Assembly (NCBI GenBank): GCA_021286825.1
Contig: JAJTBP010000002.1
Location: 1-60,031 of the forward strand
DNA: 60,031 nucleotides
Source of the DNA: Marinilabiliales bacterium
GTDB lineage: Bacteria > Bacteroidota > Bacteroidia > Bacteroidales > Prolixibacteraceae
Direction of reading: 5' to 3'
The notes below the pieces were generated by a model. The model was not told where the DNA came from and did no database searches. It was given only the letters and a program-made list of their open reading frames with translations. Made by a program: the position numbers and the translations under genes. Below are positions 34,371 to 44,576 of the stretch, one piece after another; the stretch's first letter is position 1; each line of letters opens with the position of its first letter.

Positions 34371-35029
34371 ACCACCACTTCGGCTCCCTCCTGACTCAGC
34401 AATCCATCAGCCAGAATGCCGGTATTAAAACCGATGGTGCGAATTCCCGCAGCCCGTGCCGATTGTACACCCAGCGGTGCATTTTCGATCACCACCACCT
34501 CCTCCCGGCGGTGCCCTGATTTCTCAAGGGCTTTCAGGTAAGGTTCCGGATGGGGCTTCCCAATCTTCACATCCTTGGCCGAAATGATCCGGTTCTTCTC
34601 TACCAACCCTGGGAAATCAAGGCAGAGACCTTCCAGCAAAAGCTCCTGGGCCGATCCGGTGACTACCCAGATGGCGATTCCTTGCTGATCCAGCCGCCTC
34701 ATAAAATCCACCATCCCAACAAAAGGCCTGGCCGCGGGAAGTGCCTCAAAATATTGACTCTTCCGACGATATACCTCCGACAGCTCTTCCGGATTAGCCT
34801 CCCTTCCCAATTGTTCCAGAAAGACCATCTGAACCGTAGAGGAACCGGTTCGACCCTCATTCAAATAGACCTTTTCGTGGGGAAAATCCAATCCCAAAGA
34901 GGCAAAAGCCTGATTCCAGGCAATCGCATTGTTCCCCATGGAGTCATAAAGGACCCCATCCATATCAAAAAAAACGGCTTTGAGTGATTCAAAGCCATTT
35001 CGTAATTCATTCGCTTTCATTGGCTCCAT
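34328..35029 (-). CDS. HAD-superfamily phosphatase / beta-phosphoglucomutase-like
   Basis: A 233-residue class IA HAD hydrolase. Motif I is FFDMDGVLYDS, with nucleophile Asp and acid Asp spaced DxD. Motif II is VVTGSAQ, motif III Lys is in VKIGKPHPEPYL, and motif IV is VVIENAPLGVQSA with the Glu-Asn variant. A helical cap sits at residues 35-95. The length and the KPxPxxY/ENAPxGVxAA pattern fit the beta-phosphoglucomutase/sugar-phosphatase group. It could start at ATG 35029 or three codons later at 35020. It is a lone minus-strand gene; the natural substrate is probably a sugar phosphate or nucleotide but is not determined. Confidence 0.87.
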   Translation of the reverse strand: MEPMKANELRNGFESLKAVFFDMDGVLYDSMGNNAIAWNQAFASLGLDFPHEKVYLNEGRTGSSTVQMVFLEQLGREANPEELSEVYRRKSQYFEALPAARPFVGMVDFMRRLDQQGIAIWVVTGSAQELLLEGLCLDFPGLVEKNRIISAKDVKIGKPHPEPYLKALEKSGHRREEVVVIENAPLGVQSARAAGIRTIGFNTGILADGLLSQEGAEVVVKQMHQLEQVFFSN

Positions 35030-35154
35030 CTGCTTTGCATATCCGGAACATCAGAAGTTTACACCCCCATCCGGAGTCACCGCAAAGATAATGGATCCAA
35101 CCGCTTTCAGAAACCTTCCGGAAAGCATTCGCAAGGCATCCCGCTTCTCAAAAA

Positions 35155-35994
35155 TCACATCCTGGAGGAGAACAGGTCCAGAAGGGGAGTTACCCGCTTT
35201 TTGTCCGAAAAACCACTAACCCCGATCAGGTGATTACCCTTCCACCGAAGCAAAACGGTTCCGTTGAAAGGATCCTTCAGCAAAAAGTCTCCTTCCGCAG
35301 GCTTCTTGATTTTGGCTTCTGCATAGTCGATGTACTTCTGCACCATCTGCGCGATTTCTCCTTTTTCGGCACGTTCCATTACAAACAGGGTGACCTCTTC
35401 TCCGCTCACATTGTATTTGGCCCTAACAGCCGATCCAAGAAAACCCAGGCCCATGAATTCAGTGGGTATGTACTGACAACTGTTGGCTACTTGCCCATCC
35501 TTTGGGAACATGCCAACAAGGGTCGGATAGAGCGGCTTGGCACAGAGTTTGGGAGCCATCTCGGCAGCAATCCCTTGAAGAGAAAAACCCGGGAGCTTAT
35601 CCAGACCGGTACCATTCATCTTCACATAATACCTGCCGGCAACAAAGTTAAAAGTGGTGGCATCTCCGTATCCCTCCAGCCCGACAGCAACAACAGAAGC
35701 CTTTGCCGACTTCTCAATGCTGTAAATGCCGTATGCGTGAAGGTCGTCCGCATGGTCGTAAACTTCAATGGTCACCTCGGCACCCTTGTTGCTCCAACTG
35801 GCAACATAAAGTTTCTCAAACCCATAGGTAAGATAAAACTCCGAGGCGCCATCAATGTGTTCGAATAAATTTTCCTTGTTGAACTCCTGAAGGGCACCAT
35901 CATGCTTCCAACCTGCCATTTCCGGGAATGTAGGCATCTGGGCCTTTACCAGACAGCCAACCAACATCAGGCAAACTACAAGAATGTGCTTCAT
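35155..35994 (-). CDS. DUF6599-type secreted protein
   Basis: About 279 residues from the ATG at 35994, with a signal peptide (about 1-18, ending VKAQ). The core EFNKENLFEHIDGASEFYLTYGF is the recognisable signature of DUF6599 proteins, followed by WSNKGAEVTIEVYDHADDLHAYGIYS and NGTVLLRWKGNHLIGVSG. No catalytic residues are assigned in this family. Its ATG overlaps the TGA of the upstream aldo/keto reductase (ATGA at 35994-35991), indicating translational coupling. This strict pairing suggests a shared function at the membrane or in the periplasm. Confidence 0.8.
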   Translation of the reverse strand: MKHILVVCLMLVGCLVKAQMPTFPEMAGWKHDGALQEFNKENLFEHIDGASEFYLTYGFEKLYVASWSNKGAEVTIEVYDHADDLHAYGIYSIEKSAKASVVAVGLEGYGDATTFNFVAGRYYVKMNGTGLDKLPGFSLQGIAAEMAPKLCAKPLYPTLVGMFPKDGQVANSCQYIPTEFMGLGFLGSAVRAKYNVSGEEVTLFVMERAEKGEIAQMVQKYIDYAEAKIKKPAEGDFLLKDPFNGTVLLRWKGNHLIGVSGFSDKKRVTPLLDLFSSRM

Positions 35995-37181
35995 ACAAGA
36001 TAATTGGTAGAAACTAACTGAATACCTGCAATGTCGGTTATCCGCTCCTGCACATTTAACCCTTTGGGACACTTCACCGTACAACCCGGGCAGCCTTCAC
36101 AGGGATTGGCAGAAACATTCAGCTTGACAACAGTAGAATAGGCTTTCGCCGGATAGGCATAGCCATAGTTGTACATATAGGAACGCATCAGATCCGGTAT
36201 GGGAAGATCCTTGGGACATTGTCCTGAACAGGAGAGACATCCGTGACAATAAAGCCCTGTCTCATTCATAGCCAATTGCAAATCCATCCTTTCCGTGTCA
36301 TCCATCTTGTGGTCCTTGGCAACTTTCCAGTTGTCCTTCAGCATTTCAAAATTGGTGATCCCGGGGATGCAGGTATGAATCAAGGGATTGGAAAGCGCCC
36401 ATTTCAAGGCTGCCCGGCAATTGACAGGCTTTTTGCGTTCCTTGTCCAGAAAACCTCCGGCCATGTTCTTCATCCCGACAATTCCCAATCCCGCATCATT
36501 GGCTCTTTGCAACGCCTTGTGAAACTCTGCATCATCCTTCATCCTGAAATTGTAGGAAGTCAGGACCACGTCATACAATTTGCTGTCGACTGCAGCATTC
36601 AATACCTCAGCCATGTTGGAGTGCGTGGAGCAACCAACAAAACGGGCTTTTCCACTCTCCTTGGCCTTTCTGAGGGCTTCCGTATACCGGGGATCCAAAG
36701 TATAGGCACGATCATTTGCCACATGCAGATAAAGAATGTCAACATAACTCATCTGCAACCGCTTCAGACTCTCATCAAAATTTGCAAGAAACTGCTCCGT
36801 TGACAATCCCTCTTTCGGTGGATGGATCTTGGTAGAGATGATGACCTGATTCCTGGGAATATCCTTGAAAAATTGTCCAACCATCTCCTCATTCCGCCCA
36901 TCCTGATAGCCGCTGGCCGTATCGAAATGTCTGACACCCAACTCATAGGCAGCCTTAAGGATGGCCGGATTATCTGCACGCATCACCCCCATGCTGACGA
37001 TTGGGACTTCAATGCCCGTATTCCCCAACGTACGGTAGATGATCTTTTTTTTCTTTTTCTCTTTTTTCTGCTTCTTCTTCTTTTCTACAGGGGCCGCCTG
37101 CAGGGATTGTGCAGCAAAGGCTGCTGTCGCCGTAGCTCCCATAAAAAGGAAGTTGCGTCTGTTAAGGATGGGTCTTGACAT
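35991..37181 (-). CDS. Tat-exported aldo/keto reductase with C-terminal ferredoxin domain
   Basis: About 396 residues. A twin-arginine signal, LNRRNFLFMG, is followed by a lysine-rich stretch (PVEKKKKQKKEKKKKK) and then an aldo/keto reductase barrel: TLGNTGIEVPIVSMG, the catalytic region HFDTASGY, DILYLH and GIVGMKNMAGG. Two 4Fe-4S motifs end the protein, CHGCLSCSGQCPKDLP and CEGCPGCTVKCPKG. The combination is a known subgroup of exported AKR-ferredoxin proteins in Bacteroidota, likely moving electrons between a sugar-type carbonyl or alcohol and a redox carrier. ATG 37181 places the Tat motif at the N-terminus. The polylysine run is unusual in an exported protein. Confidence 0.87.
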   Translation of the reverse strand: MSRPILNRRNFLFMGATATAAFAAQSLQAAPVEKKKKQKKEKKKKKIIYRTLGNTGIEVPIVSMGVMRADNPAILKAAYELGVRHFDTASGYQDGRNEEMVGQFFKDIPRNQVIISTKIHPPKEGLSTEQFLANFDESLKRLQMSYVDILYLHVANDRAYTLDPRYTEALRKAKESGKARFVGCSTHSNMAEVLNAAVDSKLYDVVLTSYNFRMKDDAEFHKALQRANDAGLGIVGMKNMAGGFLDKERKKPVNCRAALKWALSNPLIHTCIPGITNFEMLKDNWKVAKDHKMDDTERMDLQLAMNETGLYCHGCLSCSGQCPKDLPIPDLMRSYMYNYGYAYPAKAYSTVVKLNVSANPCEGCPGCTVKCPKGLNVQERITDIAGIQLVSTNYLV

Positions 37182-37313
37182 ATGCTTCTGTTTAGTGAGT
37201 ATCCCAGGGTGATTTGAACCGATAATGCATCCGAAAATTAATAAAAAAAACAATGACACCAAGAGGGTATGGGAGCCGCAAACCATAGCTGCTCTACCTT
37301 TCCGATTTATTTG

Positions 37314-37321
37314 TAACTTTG
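37314..37321 (+). promoter_or_regulatory. Possible -7 element for the flavoprotein-metH operon
   Basis: TAACTTTG at 37314-37321 is a perfect TAnnTTTG box, 81 bases before the flavoprotein ATG at 37402. No TTG is found at the expected -33 distance, so confidence is limited. No cobalamin riboswitch-like sequence was recognised in 37182-37401. Confidence 0.4.
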
Positions 37322-37401
37322 CTGGGTTGGTCTGATAGCAAGGATCCAACCCATATTTCATCTTCCGGTATTCCATCCGGACCATAAATTAGGCAGACAC
37401 C

Positions 37402-38811
37402 ATGCAGCAGCATTTCGATGTCATCATTGTAGGCGCAGGACCGGCAGGCATCTTCACGGCCTACGAGATCATTCGCAACAACAAAAATATCAGCATCTTG
37501 ATGCTGGAAAAAGGAAGGGATATCTACAAACGGAAATGTCCAAAGCATACCAATGGGGGTACCTGCGTCAATTGCAAACCTTGCTCCATCACCACTGGAT
37601 GGGCCGGTGCCGGTGCCTTCTCCGATGGCAAGTTGTCCCTTTCCCATGAGGTGGGTGGTACGCTTCCTGATTACATCGGCGTGGAAAAAACAAGGGAACT
37701 GATCCAGTATACCGACCAAATCTACCTGCAGTTCGGAGCCGACAGCGATGTGCATGGTCGGGATGAGACGCCGGCCATGAAGGAGATCCGGAGAAAATCG
37801 ATAGAAGCCAACCTGAAATTGGTTCAGTGTCCGGTCCGACACCTCGGAACGGAAAAGACACAAGAACTTTACCGCGCCCTTTACGAACATCTGAAAAATA
37901 ACGGGGTGGAAGTCCGATTCAATACCCCGGTAATTGACCTGATCCTCGAAAATGATCAAATCAGTGGCGTCCGGACAAAGGATCAAACCTTTCCTGCGAA
38001 AATCGTTGTCGTGGCCATCGGCCGTGAAGGTTCAGACTGGCTAATGCGCCAGTGCGATAGCCATAAAATACCCACAGAGGTGGGCATTGTCGACATCGGT
38101 GTCAGGGTTGAATGCAGGAATGAGATCATGCAGGAGATCAATGAAAATTTCTATGAAGCCAAACTGATTCATTATACCCGTACCTTCGATGACAAGGTGA
38201 GAACTTTCTGCTCCAATCCGGGAGGATTTGTCTCATCAGAATATTACGACAACAATCTGGCCGTTGTCAACGGGCACAGCTACAAAGATCTGAAAAGCGA
38301 AAACACCAACTTCGCCTTGCTGGTCTCCCAGAAATTCACCGAACCCTTCAATGCCCCCATTGAATATGGTCGTCACATTGCACGACTGGCCAACATGCTT
38401 ACCAGAAACAAGATTCTGGTTCAACGCTTCGGGGACCTCGTCAGGGGCCGAAGAACCACCTCTGAAAGACTCTACCGAAACAACATCCTCCCGACGCTGA
38501 AGGATGCCGTTCCAGGTGACCTCAGCCTGGTCCTTCCCCACCGTATCCTCTTCGATATCGTGGAGATGATCAAATCACTCGACAAGGTGACGCCTGGCCT
38601 CGCCAGTGATGAAACCCTGTTGTATGGTGTCGAGGTAAAATTCTATTCCAACATCGTAAAAGTGGGCCCAGACTTTCAAAGTTCCAGCGTGAAGAATCTC
38701 TATTTCGGAGGAGATGGCGCCGGAATTACCCGCGGACTGATGCAGGCTTCCGTCAATGGAGTCCTGATCGGCCGCGCCGTTACCGCCTCCTTTTCGCATC
38801 AATTGAAATAA
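37402..38811 (+). CDS. COG2509-type FAD-dependent oxidoreductase
   Basis: 469 residues. The FAD-binding Rossmann motif is [16 protein letters not shown] near the N-terminus. A Cys-rich loop follows, [17 protein letters not shown], with four Cys, then [14 protein letters not shown], and the C-terminal FAD motif [17 protein letters not shown]. This matches the uncharacterised FAD-dependent dehydrogenase group COG2509. The four Cys might bind a metal or Fe-S cluster, or form disulfides (inference). It ends only one base before metH, so they form one transcript; the pairing hints at a role in methionine, folate or cobalamin redox chemistry but is not proof. Confidence 0.85.
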   Translation: MQQHFDVIIVGAGPAGIFTAYEIIRNNKNISILMLEKGRDIYKRKCPKHTNGGTCVNCKPCSITTGWAGAGAFSDGKLSLSHEVGGTLPDYIGVEKTRELIQYTDQIYLQFGADSDVHGRDETPAMKEIRRKSIEANLKLVQCPVRHLGTEKTQELYRALYEHLKNNGVEVRFNTPVIDLILENDQISGVRTKDQTFPAKIVVVAIGREGSDWLMRQCDSHKIPTEVGIVDIGVRVECRNEIMQEINENFYEAKLIHYTRTFDDKVRTFCSNPGGFVSSEYYDNNLAVVNGHSYKDLKSENTNFALLVSQKFTEPFNAPIEYGRHIARLANMLTRNKILVQRFGDLVRGRRTTSERLYRNNILPTLKDAVPGDLSLVLPHRILFDIVEMIKSLDKVTPGLASDETLLYGVEVKFYSNIVKVGPDFQSSSVKNLYFGGDGAGITRGLMQASVNGVLIGRAVTASFSHQLK

Positions 38812-38812
38812 C

Positions 38813-41800
38813 ATGAAGCAAGACATACGAAAACTGATCAGTGAAAGGATCCTCGTCCTGGATGGTGCGATGGGTACCATGATCCAGCAATACAAACTGA
38901 CAGAAGCCGATTTTCGCGGGGATCGCTTCCTCAACTGGCCTACCCCCCTCAAAGGCGACAACGATCTGCTAACCCTGACCAAACCCGAAGTGATTCGTGA
39001 AATTCATGAAGCATTTCTGGAGGCCGGAGCCGATATCCTGGAAACCAACACCTTCAATGCTACCTCCATTTCGCAGGCCGATTATGGAATGGAATCTTAT
39101 GTGAAGGAGATGAACACCCGCGCGGCTTTACTGGCTGCTGAGGCTGCTTCCAGATACTCCACACCGGAAAAACCCCGATTCGTAGCCGGCTCCATCGGGC
39201 CTACGAACAAGACCTGCTCCATGTCACCCAATGTCAACGATCCGGGATTCCGGGCACTCTCCTTCGAAGCGCTCAAGATTGCATACATGGAACAGATGGA
39301 AGGACTGCTGGAAGGCGGGGTGGATCTCTTCCTGGTGGAAACCATCTTCGATACCCTGAATGCAAAGGCCGCACTGGTGGCCCTTCACGAAGTCGGCAAG
39401 AAACAGGGTCGCCAACTACCGGTCATGATCTCCGGAACCATCACCGACAAAAGCGGTCGGACCCTCTCCGGACAGACCATCGAAGCTTTCCTCAACTCCG
39501 TTTCCCACATCGACCTGCTATCCATCGGACTCAACTGCAGCTTTGGGACGAAGGACATGCAACCCTATGTGGAAGAACTCAGCAGAAAAGCCCCCTTCCC
39601 GATCAGCATGTACCCCAACGCAGGTTTGCCCAACCAATTTGGTGAGTATGATGAAACCCCCGAGATGATGCGCGATCAGGTGGCCAGACTTACCTCCGGC
39701 AGTACCGTCAACATCATTGGCGGATGCTGCGGAACGACTCCTGCCCACATCCGGGAACTGGTTCATCTGGCCGCCCAGGCGAAACCACATCAATGTCCTC
39801 CGCAGGAAAAGGCCACCCGGCTTAGCGGACTCGAACCGCTTACCATCAGCCATCTTTCAAACTTTGTCAACATAGGCGAGCGCTGCAATGTAGCCGGCTC
39901 CATCAAATTTGCCAGGCAAATTAGGGAAGGCAAATACGAAGAGGCACTCTCCGTAGCCCGGGAAATGGTCGAGGGAGGAGCCCAAATCATCGATGTCAAC
40001 ATGGACGATGCCATGCTGGATGCCAAAAAAGAGATGGTGCGCTTCCTCCATCTGCTTGCCTCCGAACCCGATATATCAAGGCTTCCCATCATGATAGACT
40101 CCTCCAAATGGGAGGTGATCGAAGCCGGCTTGCAATGCGTCCAGGGCAAATCCATTGTCAACTCCATCAGCCTAAAAGAGGGAGAAACGCAATTCCTCTT
40201 CCAGGCTTCGAGAATCCGGGAATATGGCGCAGCTGTCGTAGTCATGGCATTCGACGAGGAGGGACAGGCAACGACACTCGAAAGAAGAATCGCCATCTGC
40301 CAAAGAGCCTACCAACTGCTGACAACGAAGGTGGGATTTCCTCCGGAAGACATCATCTTCGATCCCAACATCCTAACCATTGGAACTGGGCTCGAAGAAC
40401 ACAACAACTATGCAATCGATTTCTTCAAAACAACGGAATGGATCAAACAAAACCTGCCCCACGCCAAAGTGAGCGGCGGCATCTCCAATGTCTCCTTCTC
40501 CTTCAGGGGAAATAACCTGCTCAGGGAGGCCATACACTCCGTCTTTCTCTTTCATGCCATCAAGTCAGGCCTCGATATGGGAATCGTCAACCCCGGTATG
40601 TTGCAGATCTATGACGACATTCCGGCCGACCTCCTCGAAAAAGTGGAAGACCTTGTACTCAACCGGAGACCGGATGCCACCGAGAGATTGCTCACCTTCG
40701 CCGAAAACCTCACGGCGACCACCGGGAAACAGGAAAAAGCAGACAGCTGGCGTCAACTGCCCGTCAATGAACGGATTGAATACGCAATGGTAAAAGGATT
40801 GGCCGATTTTATTGAAGCCGATGTGGAAGAACTGTTGCCCTCCTTTTCCTCTCCCCTGAGCATCATCGAGGGTCCACTCATGGATGGAATGAGCAAGGTC
40901 GGTGACCTGTTTGGTTCCGGCAAAATGTTCCTCCCCCAGGTGATCAAATCCGCAAGAGTGATGAAAAAAGCGGTAGCTTGGCTGCAACCCCTCATCGAGG
41001 AGGAGAAGAAAAATCTCCCAAGCGGATCGGTTAGCAGAAAGAAAATCCTGCTGGCAACCGTAAAGGGAGATGTTCACGACATCGGGAAAAACATTGTGGG
41101 AGTGGTCCTTGCCTGCAACAACTACGAGGTCCTCGACCTGGGTGTCATGGTGCCTTGCGAGACCATCCTGGAAACCGCAGAACGAGAACAAGTCGATATC
41201 ATCGGACTCAGCGGACTCATTACCCCATCCCTGGAGGAAATGGTCCATGTGGCTAGCGAAATGCAAAAAAAGAAGATGACCCTCCCTTTGCTGATTGGCG
41301 GAGCAACCACTTCCAAAATCCATACGGCTGTCAAAATCGCACCCGAATATGATCAGGTAACGCTCTATGTCAAGGATGCCTCCCGATCCGTCCAGGTAGT
41401 GGCCGATCTGCTGTCCGGTTCCAAGGAATACAAGGAGGCCATATCCCGCGAGTACGCCGATATTCAACTGGCGCACCAATCCAAAACAGGGAAGGAATAC
41501 TTTACCCTGGAAGAGGCCAGGGATAAGAAATTCAGACCCTCCTTCCAGGCAGATACCCTGTCCCAACCCAACTTTACCGGAGTGAAATATTACCTGGATT
41601 ATCCACTGGCTGAACTGCGGGAGTACATCGACTGGACCTTCTTCTTCCATGTGTGGGAAATCAAAGGCCGATATCCTGCGATCCTGAATGACCCTGAAAA
41701 AGGCGAGATCGCCCGCCAACTCATGACAGAAGCCAACGAGATGCTGGATCAGATAATCGACGGACAATGGATCCGCGCCAACGGAGCAGTCGGCATCTGG

Positions 41801-42490
41801 CCAGCCAATTCAGATGGTGACGATGTGCTGCTCTTTGCAGATGAAAAGAGAGAACATCCCCTGGCAACCTTCTACCAACTCCGTCAGCAGGAAAAGAAAA
41901 CCAACGGAGCAGCCCAACTTTGCCTTAGCGATTTCATTGCCCCCGTCTCTTCTGGTCTGAACGACCATTGTGGTGCCTTTGCCGTTACCGCTGGGATCGG
42001 AGTCGCCGAAAAGATCGCAGCTTTCAGGGCTGAACACAACGATTACAAGGCAATCATGCTGGAAGCGCTTGCCGACCGACTGGCAGAAGCCTTTGCCGAA
42101 CGATTGCACGAATTGGTCAGGAAGGAACTTTGGGGATACAGCAAATACGAACAACTTTCCAAAGAAGAGCTTTTTGCCTGCAAATACAGGGGCATAAGGC
42201 CAGCCCCCGGCTATCCGGCATGCCCGGAACATGCAGAAAAAGCAACACTTTTCAATTTGCTGGATGCTACACACAACATTGGGATCTCGTTGACTGAACA
42301 CTATTCCATGTTCCCCAATGCATCGGTTTGCGGAATCTATTTCGCCCATCCCGATGCACGCTACTTCGGCGTAGAAAAGGTTGGCAAAGACCAGGTGGTA
42401 GACTATGCCCAAAGAAAAGGAGTTCCGGTTGATTTTGTCGAGAAGTTCATCCCGTCCAACCTGAATTATACACCGACAAGAAAGAACTGA
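38813..42490 (+). CDS. metH: Cobalamin-dependent methionine synthase
   Basis: A full-length 1225-residue MetH that moves methyl from 5-methyltetrahydrofolate to homocysteine through methylcobalamin. Domains in order: homocysteine-binding barrel (1-325) with zinc Cys in LNCSFG and GGCCGTTP; pterin barrel (345-610) with [11 protein letters not shown]; cap (640-740); B12 domain (745-880) with the cobalt-binding His in GDVHDIGKN; and the reactivation domain (900-1225) with [12 protein letters not shown] for SAM. All landmarks are intact, and the length matches the E. coli enzyme. The ATG is one base after the flavoprotein stop. No clear terminator was seen after it. Confidence 0.97.
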   Translation: MKQDIRKLISERILVLDGAMGTMIQQYKLTEADFRGDRFLNWPTPLKGDNDLLTLTKPEVIREIHEAFLEAGADILETNTFNATSISQADYGMESYVKEMNTRAALLAAEAASRYSTPEKPRFVAGSIGPTNKTCSMSPNVNDPGFRALSFEALKIAYMEQMEGLLEGGVDLFLVETIFDTLNAKAALVALHEVGKKQGRQLPVMISGTITDKSGRTLSGQTIEAFLNSVSHIDLLSIGLNCSFGTKDMQPYVEELSRKAPFPISMYPNAGLPNQFGEYDETPEMMRDQVARLTSGSTVNIIGGCCGTTPAHIRELVHLAAQAKPHQCPPQEKATRLSGLEPLTISHLSNFVNIGERCNVAGSIKFARQIREGKYEEALSVAREMVEGGAQIIDVNMDDAMLDAKKEMVRFLHLLASEPDISRLPIMIDSSKWEVIEAGLQCVQGKSIVNSISLKEGETQFLFQASRIREYGAAVVVMAFDEEGQATTLERRIAICQRAYQLLTTKVGFPPEDIIFDPNILTIGTGLEEHNNYAIDFFKTTEWIKQNLPHAKVSGGISNVSFSFRGNNLLREAIHSVFLFHAIKSGLDMGIVNPGMLQIYDDIPADLLEKVEDLVLNRRPDATERLLTFAENLTATTGKQEKADSWRQLPVNERIEYAMVKGLADFIEADVEELLPSFSSPLSIIEGPLMDGMSKVGDLFGSGKMFLPQVIKSARVMKKAVAWLQPLIEEEKKNLPSGSVSRKKILLATVKGDVHDIGKNIVGVVLACNNYEVLDLGVMVPCETILETAEREQVDIIGLSGLITPSLEEMVHVASEMQKKKMTLPLLIGGATTSKIHTAVKIAPEYDQVTLYVKDASRSVQVVADLLSGSKEYKEAISREYADIQLAHQSKTGKEYFTLEEARDKKFRPSFQADTLSQPNFTGVKYYLDYPLAELREYIDWTFFFHVWEIKGRYPAILNDPEKGEIARQLMTEANEMLDQIIDGQWIRANGAVGIWPANSDGDDVLLFADEKREHPLATFYQLRQQEKKTNGAAQLCLSDFIAPVSSGLNDHCGAFAVTAGIGVAEKIAAFRAEHNDYKAIMLEALADRLAEAFAERLHELVRKELWGYSKYEQLSKEELFACKYRGIRPAPGYPACPEHAEKATLFNLLDATHNIGISLTEHYSMFPNASVCGIYFAHPDARYFGVEKVGKDQVVDYAQRKGVPVDFVEKFIPSNLNYTPTRKN

Positions 42491-43031
42491 AGATCAGATG
42501 ATCTCTCTGTACGAAGTTGTCTGCCAGCAATAGACAGACTTGCTGCGGTTTGCTTGCCCCACCTGTCTTGCGGAAGAGATCCGATGGCACCGGTGCGATA
42601 CCAAACCGTTCAAATGAACTCAGACAAATCCTCCCTTACACTGCGATGGAACGCCCGTAAGCGGGGAAATAAATGCTTTCTCGTCACCAAAGGAGCAGCA
42701 TTGGATTTTCCCTGGACTGGAGCCGGACCTATGACCCCATCCGAATTGGCTCCGTCGTATTGAAAAATTACCTCTTCAACCCATCGCTTTCACCCCCAAC
42801 GACCGTGGCGAATTCCATGGTGACGCTCTATTTCCCTCCCATGGCACAGGATTTTCAGAATTTTCCATCGTGTCCATAAACTGTCCATGGCACTGCGACA
42901 AAATTGGGGTAACCTTTTGTCATTTTGGAGTATTTATTTGTAAACCAACAGGATAATCGCTAATCCATTCCAATTCAGTGGGGAAGGGGATCCGTTGAAA
43001 AACTGAATGTTCGACCCAAAATCATGCGACA
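42491..43031. other. 540-base region with no convincing gene
   Basis: Several short plus-strand open frames exist at 42554-42879, none with a recognisable motif. A perfect AGATCA/TGATCT palindrome lies just after metH near 42490-42505. No terminator with a T-run was found. The region may contain a decayed gene. Confidence 0.4.
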
Positions 43032-43487
43032 ATGATCAGATGGATGTTTCTCTTTGGCCTCATTTTGGTTATCAGCCAAACAGGTAGAGTTTCGGAAACC
43101 CCGCCTGCCCCTCTTACCGATGGAATCCGGTTCAATGGGGCCTTTGCCTGGACCTCAACCAATCCAGGCCAGTCTGTCCTTCGTCTCCGCTCCATCAGCC
43201 CGGACCTTCTCGGTATACCAGAGTCATCCGTTGGGCAAGATGCCCTTCCAAGCGTCCACGACGTCCGGACCATGCCCATGTTGGCTACTCCCAAATCCCA
43301 TGTCACCCAGGAAGAAAGAAAGGCAGCCATCCCCTTTCAGGAACGATCTTCAGGAAAAAATTACATGAAAATAGATGCTGATCGATTGCAGCAGATCCCC
43401 TCATCTGCCTGGGGATGTGTCTGTGCATGGATTGAAAAGATTCAAGCTTACCTAAACCAAATATGCGAACATAGCTGCTTTACTTAA
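43032..43487 (+). CDS. Hypothetical secreted protein (uncertain)
   Basis: A 151-residue frame beginning MIRWMFLFGLILVISQTG, a plausible signal peptide, followed by a Pro/Ser-rich polar body without recognisable family. A long hairpin with a T-rich tail lies about 80 bases downstream (43565-43629) on the same strand, which supports a transcript ending there. Against it: no homologue is recognised, other frames in the same place are also open, and there is no clear promoter. It could be a lineage-specific gene or a decayed remnant. Confidence 0.3.
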   Translation: MIRWMFLFGLILVISQTGRVSETPPAPLTDGIRFNGAFAWTSTNPGQSVLRLRSISPDLLGIPESSVGQDALPSVHDVRTMPMLATPKSHVTQEERKAAIPFQERSSGKNYMKIDADRLQQIPSSAWGCVCAWIEKIQAYLNQICEHSCFT

Positions 43488-43564
43488 CCTATGAAGGATG
43501 ATGCCTTCCTTTCACAGACCCTTGTGCGTCATCCTTCCCTCTCCATCCTCAGGTAACCTTGAAA

Positions 43565-43629
43565 AACCGCACCGGTGGCTGAAACAAAACCCAATTCCAT
43601 CTTTCAGATCACTGGTGCGGTTCCATTTT
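43565..43629 (+). terminator. Long terminator-like hairpin
   Basis: AACCGCACCGGTG (43565-43577) pairs with CACTGGTGCGGTT (43610-43622) with one mismatch, and CTGAAA/TTTCAG (43579-43584/43602-43607) extends the stem. CCATTTTA follows. It is in the gap between 43487 and the Crp/Fnr gene. Confidence 0.6.
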
Positions 43630-43775
43630 ACCCAACTCCAACCCACGCCCAATTTCTCCTACCTAATCACGGAATGCCCCGGTGTGCACCTCCGCACAAA
43701 CCGATTGATTTTGGATCAACCATCTCAATTTTCTCCTCCGGAACATGAAAAATTTGCGCAGAAAGGCTAAAACAA

Positions 43776-43810
43776 GGCCAAAATGGGGCCAAAATGGGGC
43801 CAATTGGCAG
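43776..43810. repeat. 11-bp direct repeat next to the Crp/Fnr promoter
   Basis: GGCCAAAATGG occurs at 43776-43786 and 43787-43797, followed by the related GGCCAATTGGC. The period equals about one helical turn. The last unit overlaps the -33 TTG of the downstream promoter. Confidence 0.5.
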
Positions 43811-43834
43811 ATCCGTACGAAAATTGTATATTTG
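43804..43834 (+). promoter_or_regulatory. Bacteroidota promoter for the Crp/Fnr regulator
   Basis: TTG (43804-43806), 20 bases, TATATTTG (43827-43834), a perfect -7 element. The start site would be near 43841, about 20 bases before the ATG at 43860, which excludes the upstream in-frame start at 43794. Confidence 0.65.
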
Positions 43835-43859
43835 GCCCACGAAAGAATGTTCCTTATTT

Positions 43860-44573
43860 ATGGATCAAATGAAGAACAGCTATAACATTACGGATGATGT
43901 CAGCCTCACGGGATTTCGCTTCTTTCAATCTTTGAATGAAGATGAAATGCGCAGCCTTAACAATGAAAAAGTGTGCATGACCTACAAAAAGGGAAGCATA
44001 CTTTACAAAGAGGGAAGCCGGCTGACGGGTTTTTACTGCATCACGCAGGGGATCGTCAAGATTTATAAGACGGGTAACGATGGAAAAGAGCAGATCATCC
44101 GATTTGCCAAAAAAGGAGACATCATTGCTTACCGCTCCCTCCTAAGCCAGGAATCGGCGTGTACCTCCGCAAAAACCATTGAAGAAGCCACCTTGTGCCA
44201 CATTCCCTATAAAACGTTGCTGAGCCTGATTGAGCGGAATTGGAAGTTCTCCCTGGCCATGCTGAAAATTGTCTGCGCCGAGCTGAAGGAAGCCAATGAT
44301 TACATCACCGACATCGCACAAAAAACGGTACGGGAAAGATTGGCTGAGGTTCTCTTGCTCCTGAAACAAGAATTCGATCTGGATGCCGAAAAAGCACTCC
44401 AGATTTCTCTCACACGCGAAGAATTGGCCAACATGGTGGGAACCGCAACCGAATCCATCATCCGGCTTCTGTCTGAATTCAAACAGGATAAACTGATTGA
44501 TCTTCAGGGAAGAAAGATCAAGATCCTCAACATCCAGGCGCTGACGAAAGTAGCCAACTTATCCAAATATTAA
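43860..44573 (+). CDS. Crp/Fnr-family transcriptional regulator
   Basis: A 237-residue two-domain regulator. Residues 15-125 form a cyclic-nucleotide-binding-type beta roll (KKGSILYKEGSRLTGFYCITQG, FAKKGDIIAYRS). A long dimer helix follows, and the C-terminal winged helix carries SLTREELANMVGTATESIIRLLSEF as the recognition region. Cys residues are scattered and do not form the N-terminal FNR cluster, so it is not an oxygen-sensing Fe-S FNR. Effector is unknown. Start at ATG 43860 (43869 is possible) fits the promoter just upstream. It converges on the EnvC-like gene with only 3 bases between stops. Confidence 0.88.
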   Translation: MDQMKNSYNITDDVSLTGFRFFQSLNEDEMRSLNNEKVCMTYKKGSILYKEGSRLTGFYCITQGIVKIYKTGNDGKEQIIRFAKKGDIIAYRSLLSQESACTSAKTIEEATLCHIPYKTLLSLIERNWKFSLAMLKIVCAELKEANDYITDIAQKTVRERLAEVLLLLKQEFDLDAEKALQISLTREELANMVGTATESIIRLLSEFKQDKLIDLQGRKIKILNIQALTKVANLSKY

Positions 44574-44576
44574 ACA

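Noticed and set aside
37182-37401. Cobalamin riboswitch upstream of the flavoprotein-metH operon
   Set aside because: The 220-base gap shows no B12-box-like or multi-helix structure that could be recognised by eye.
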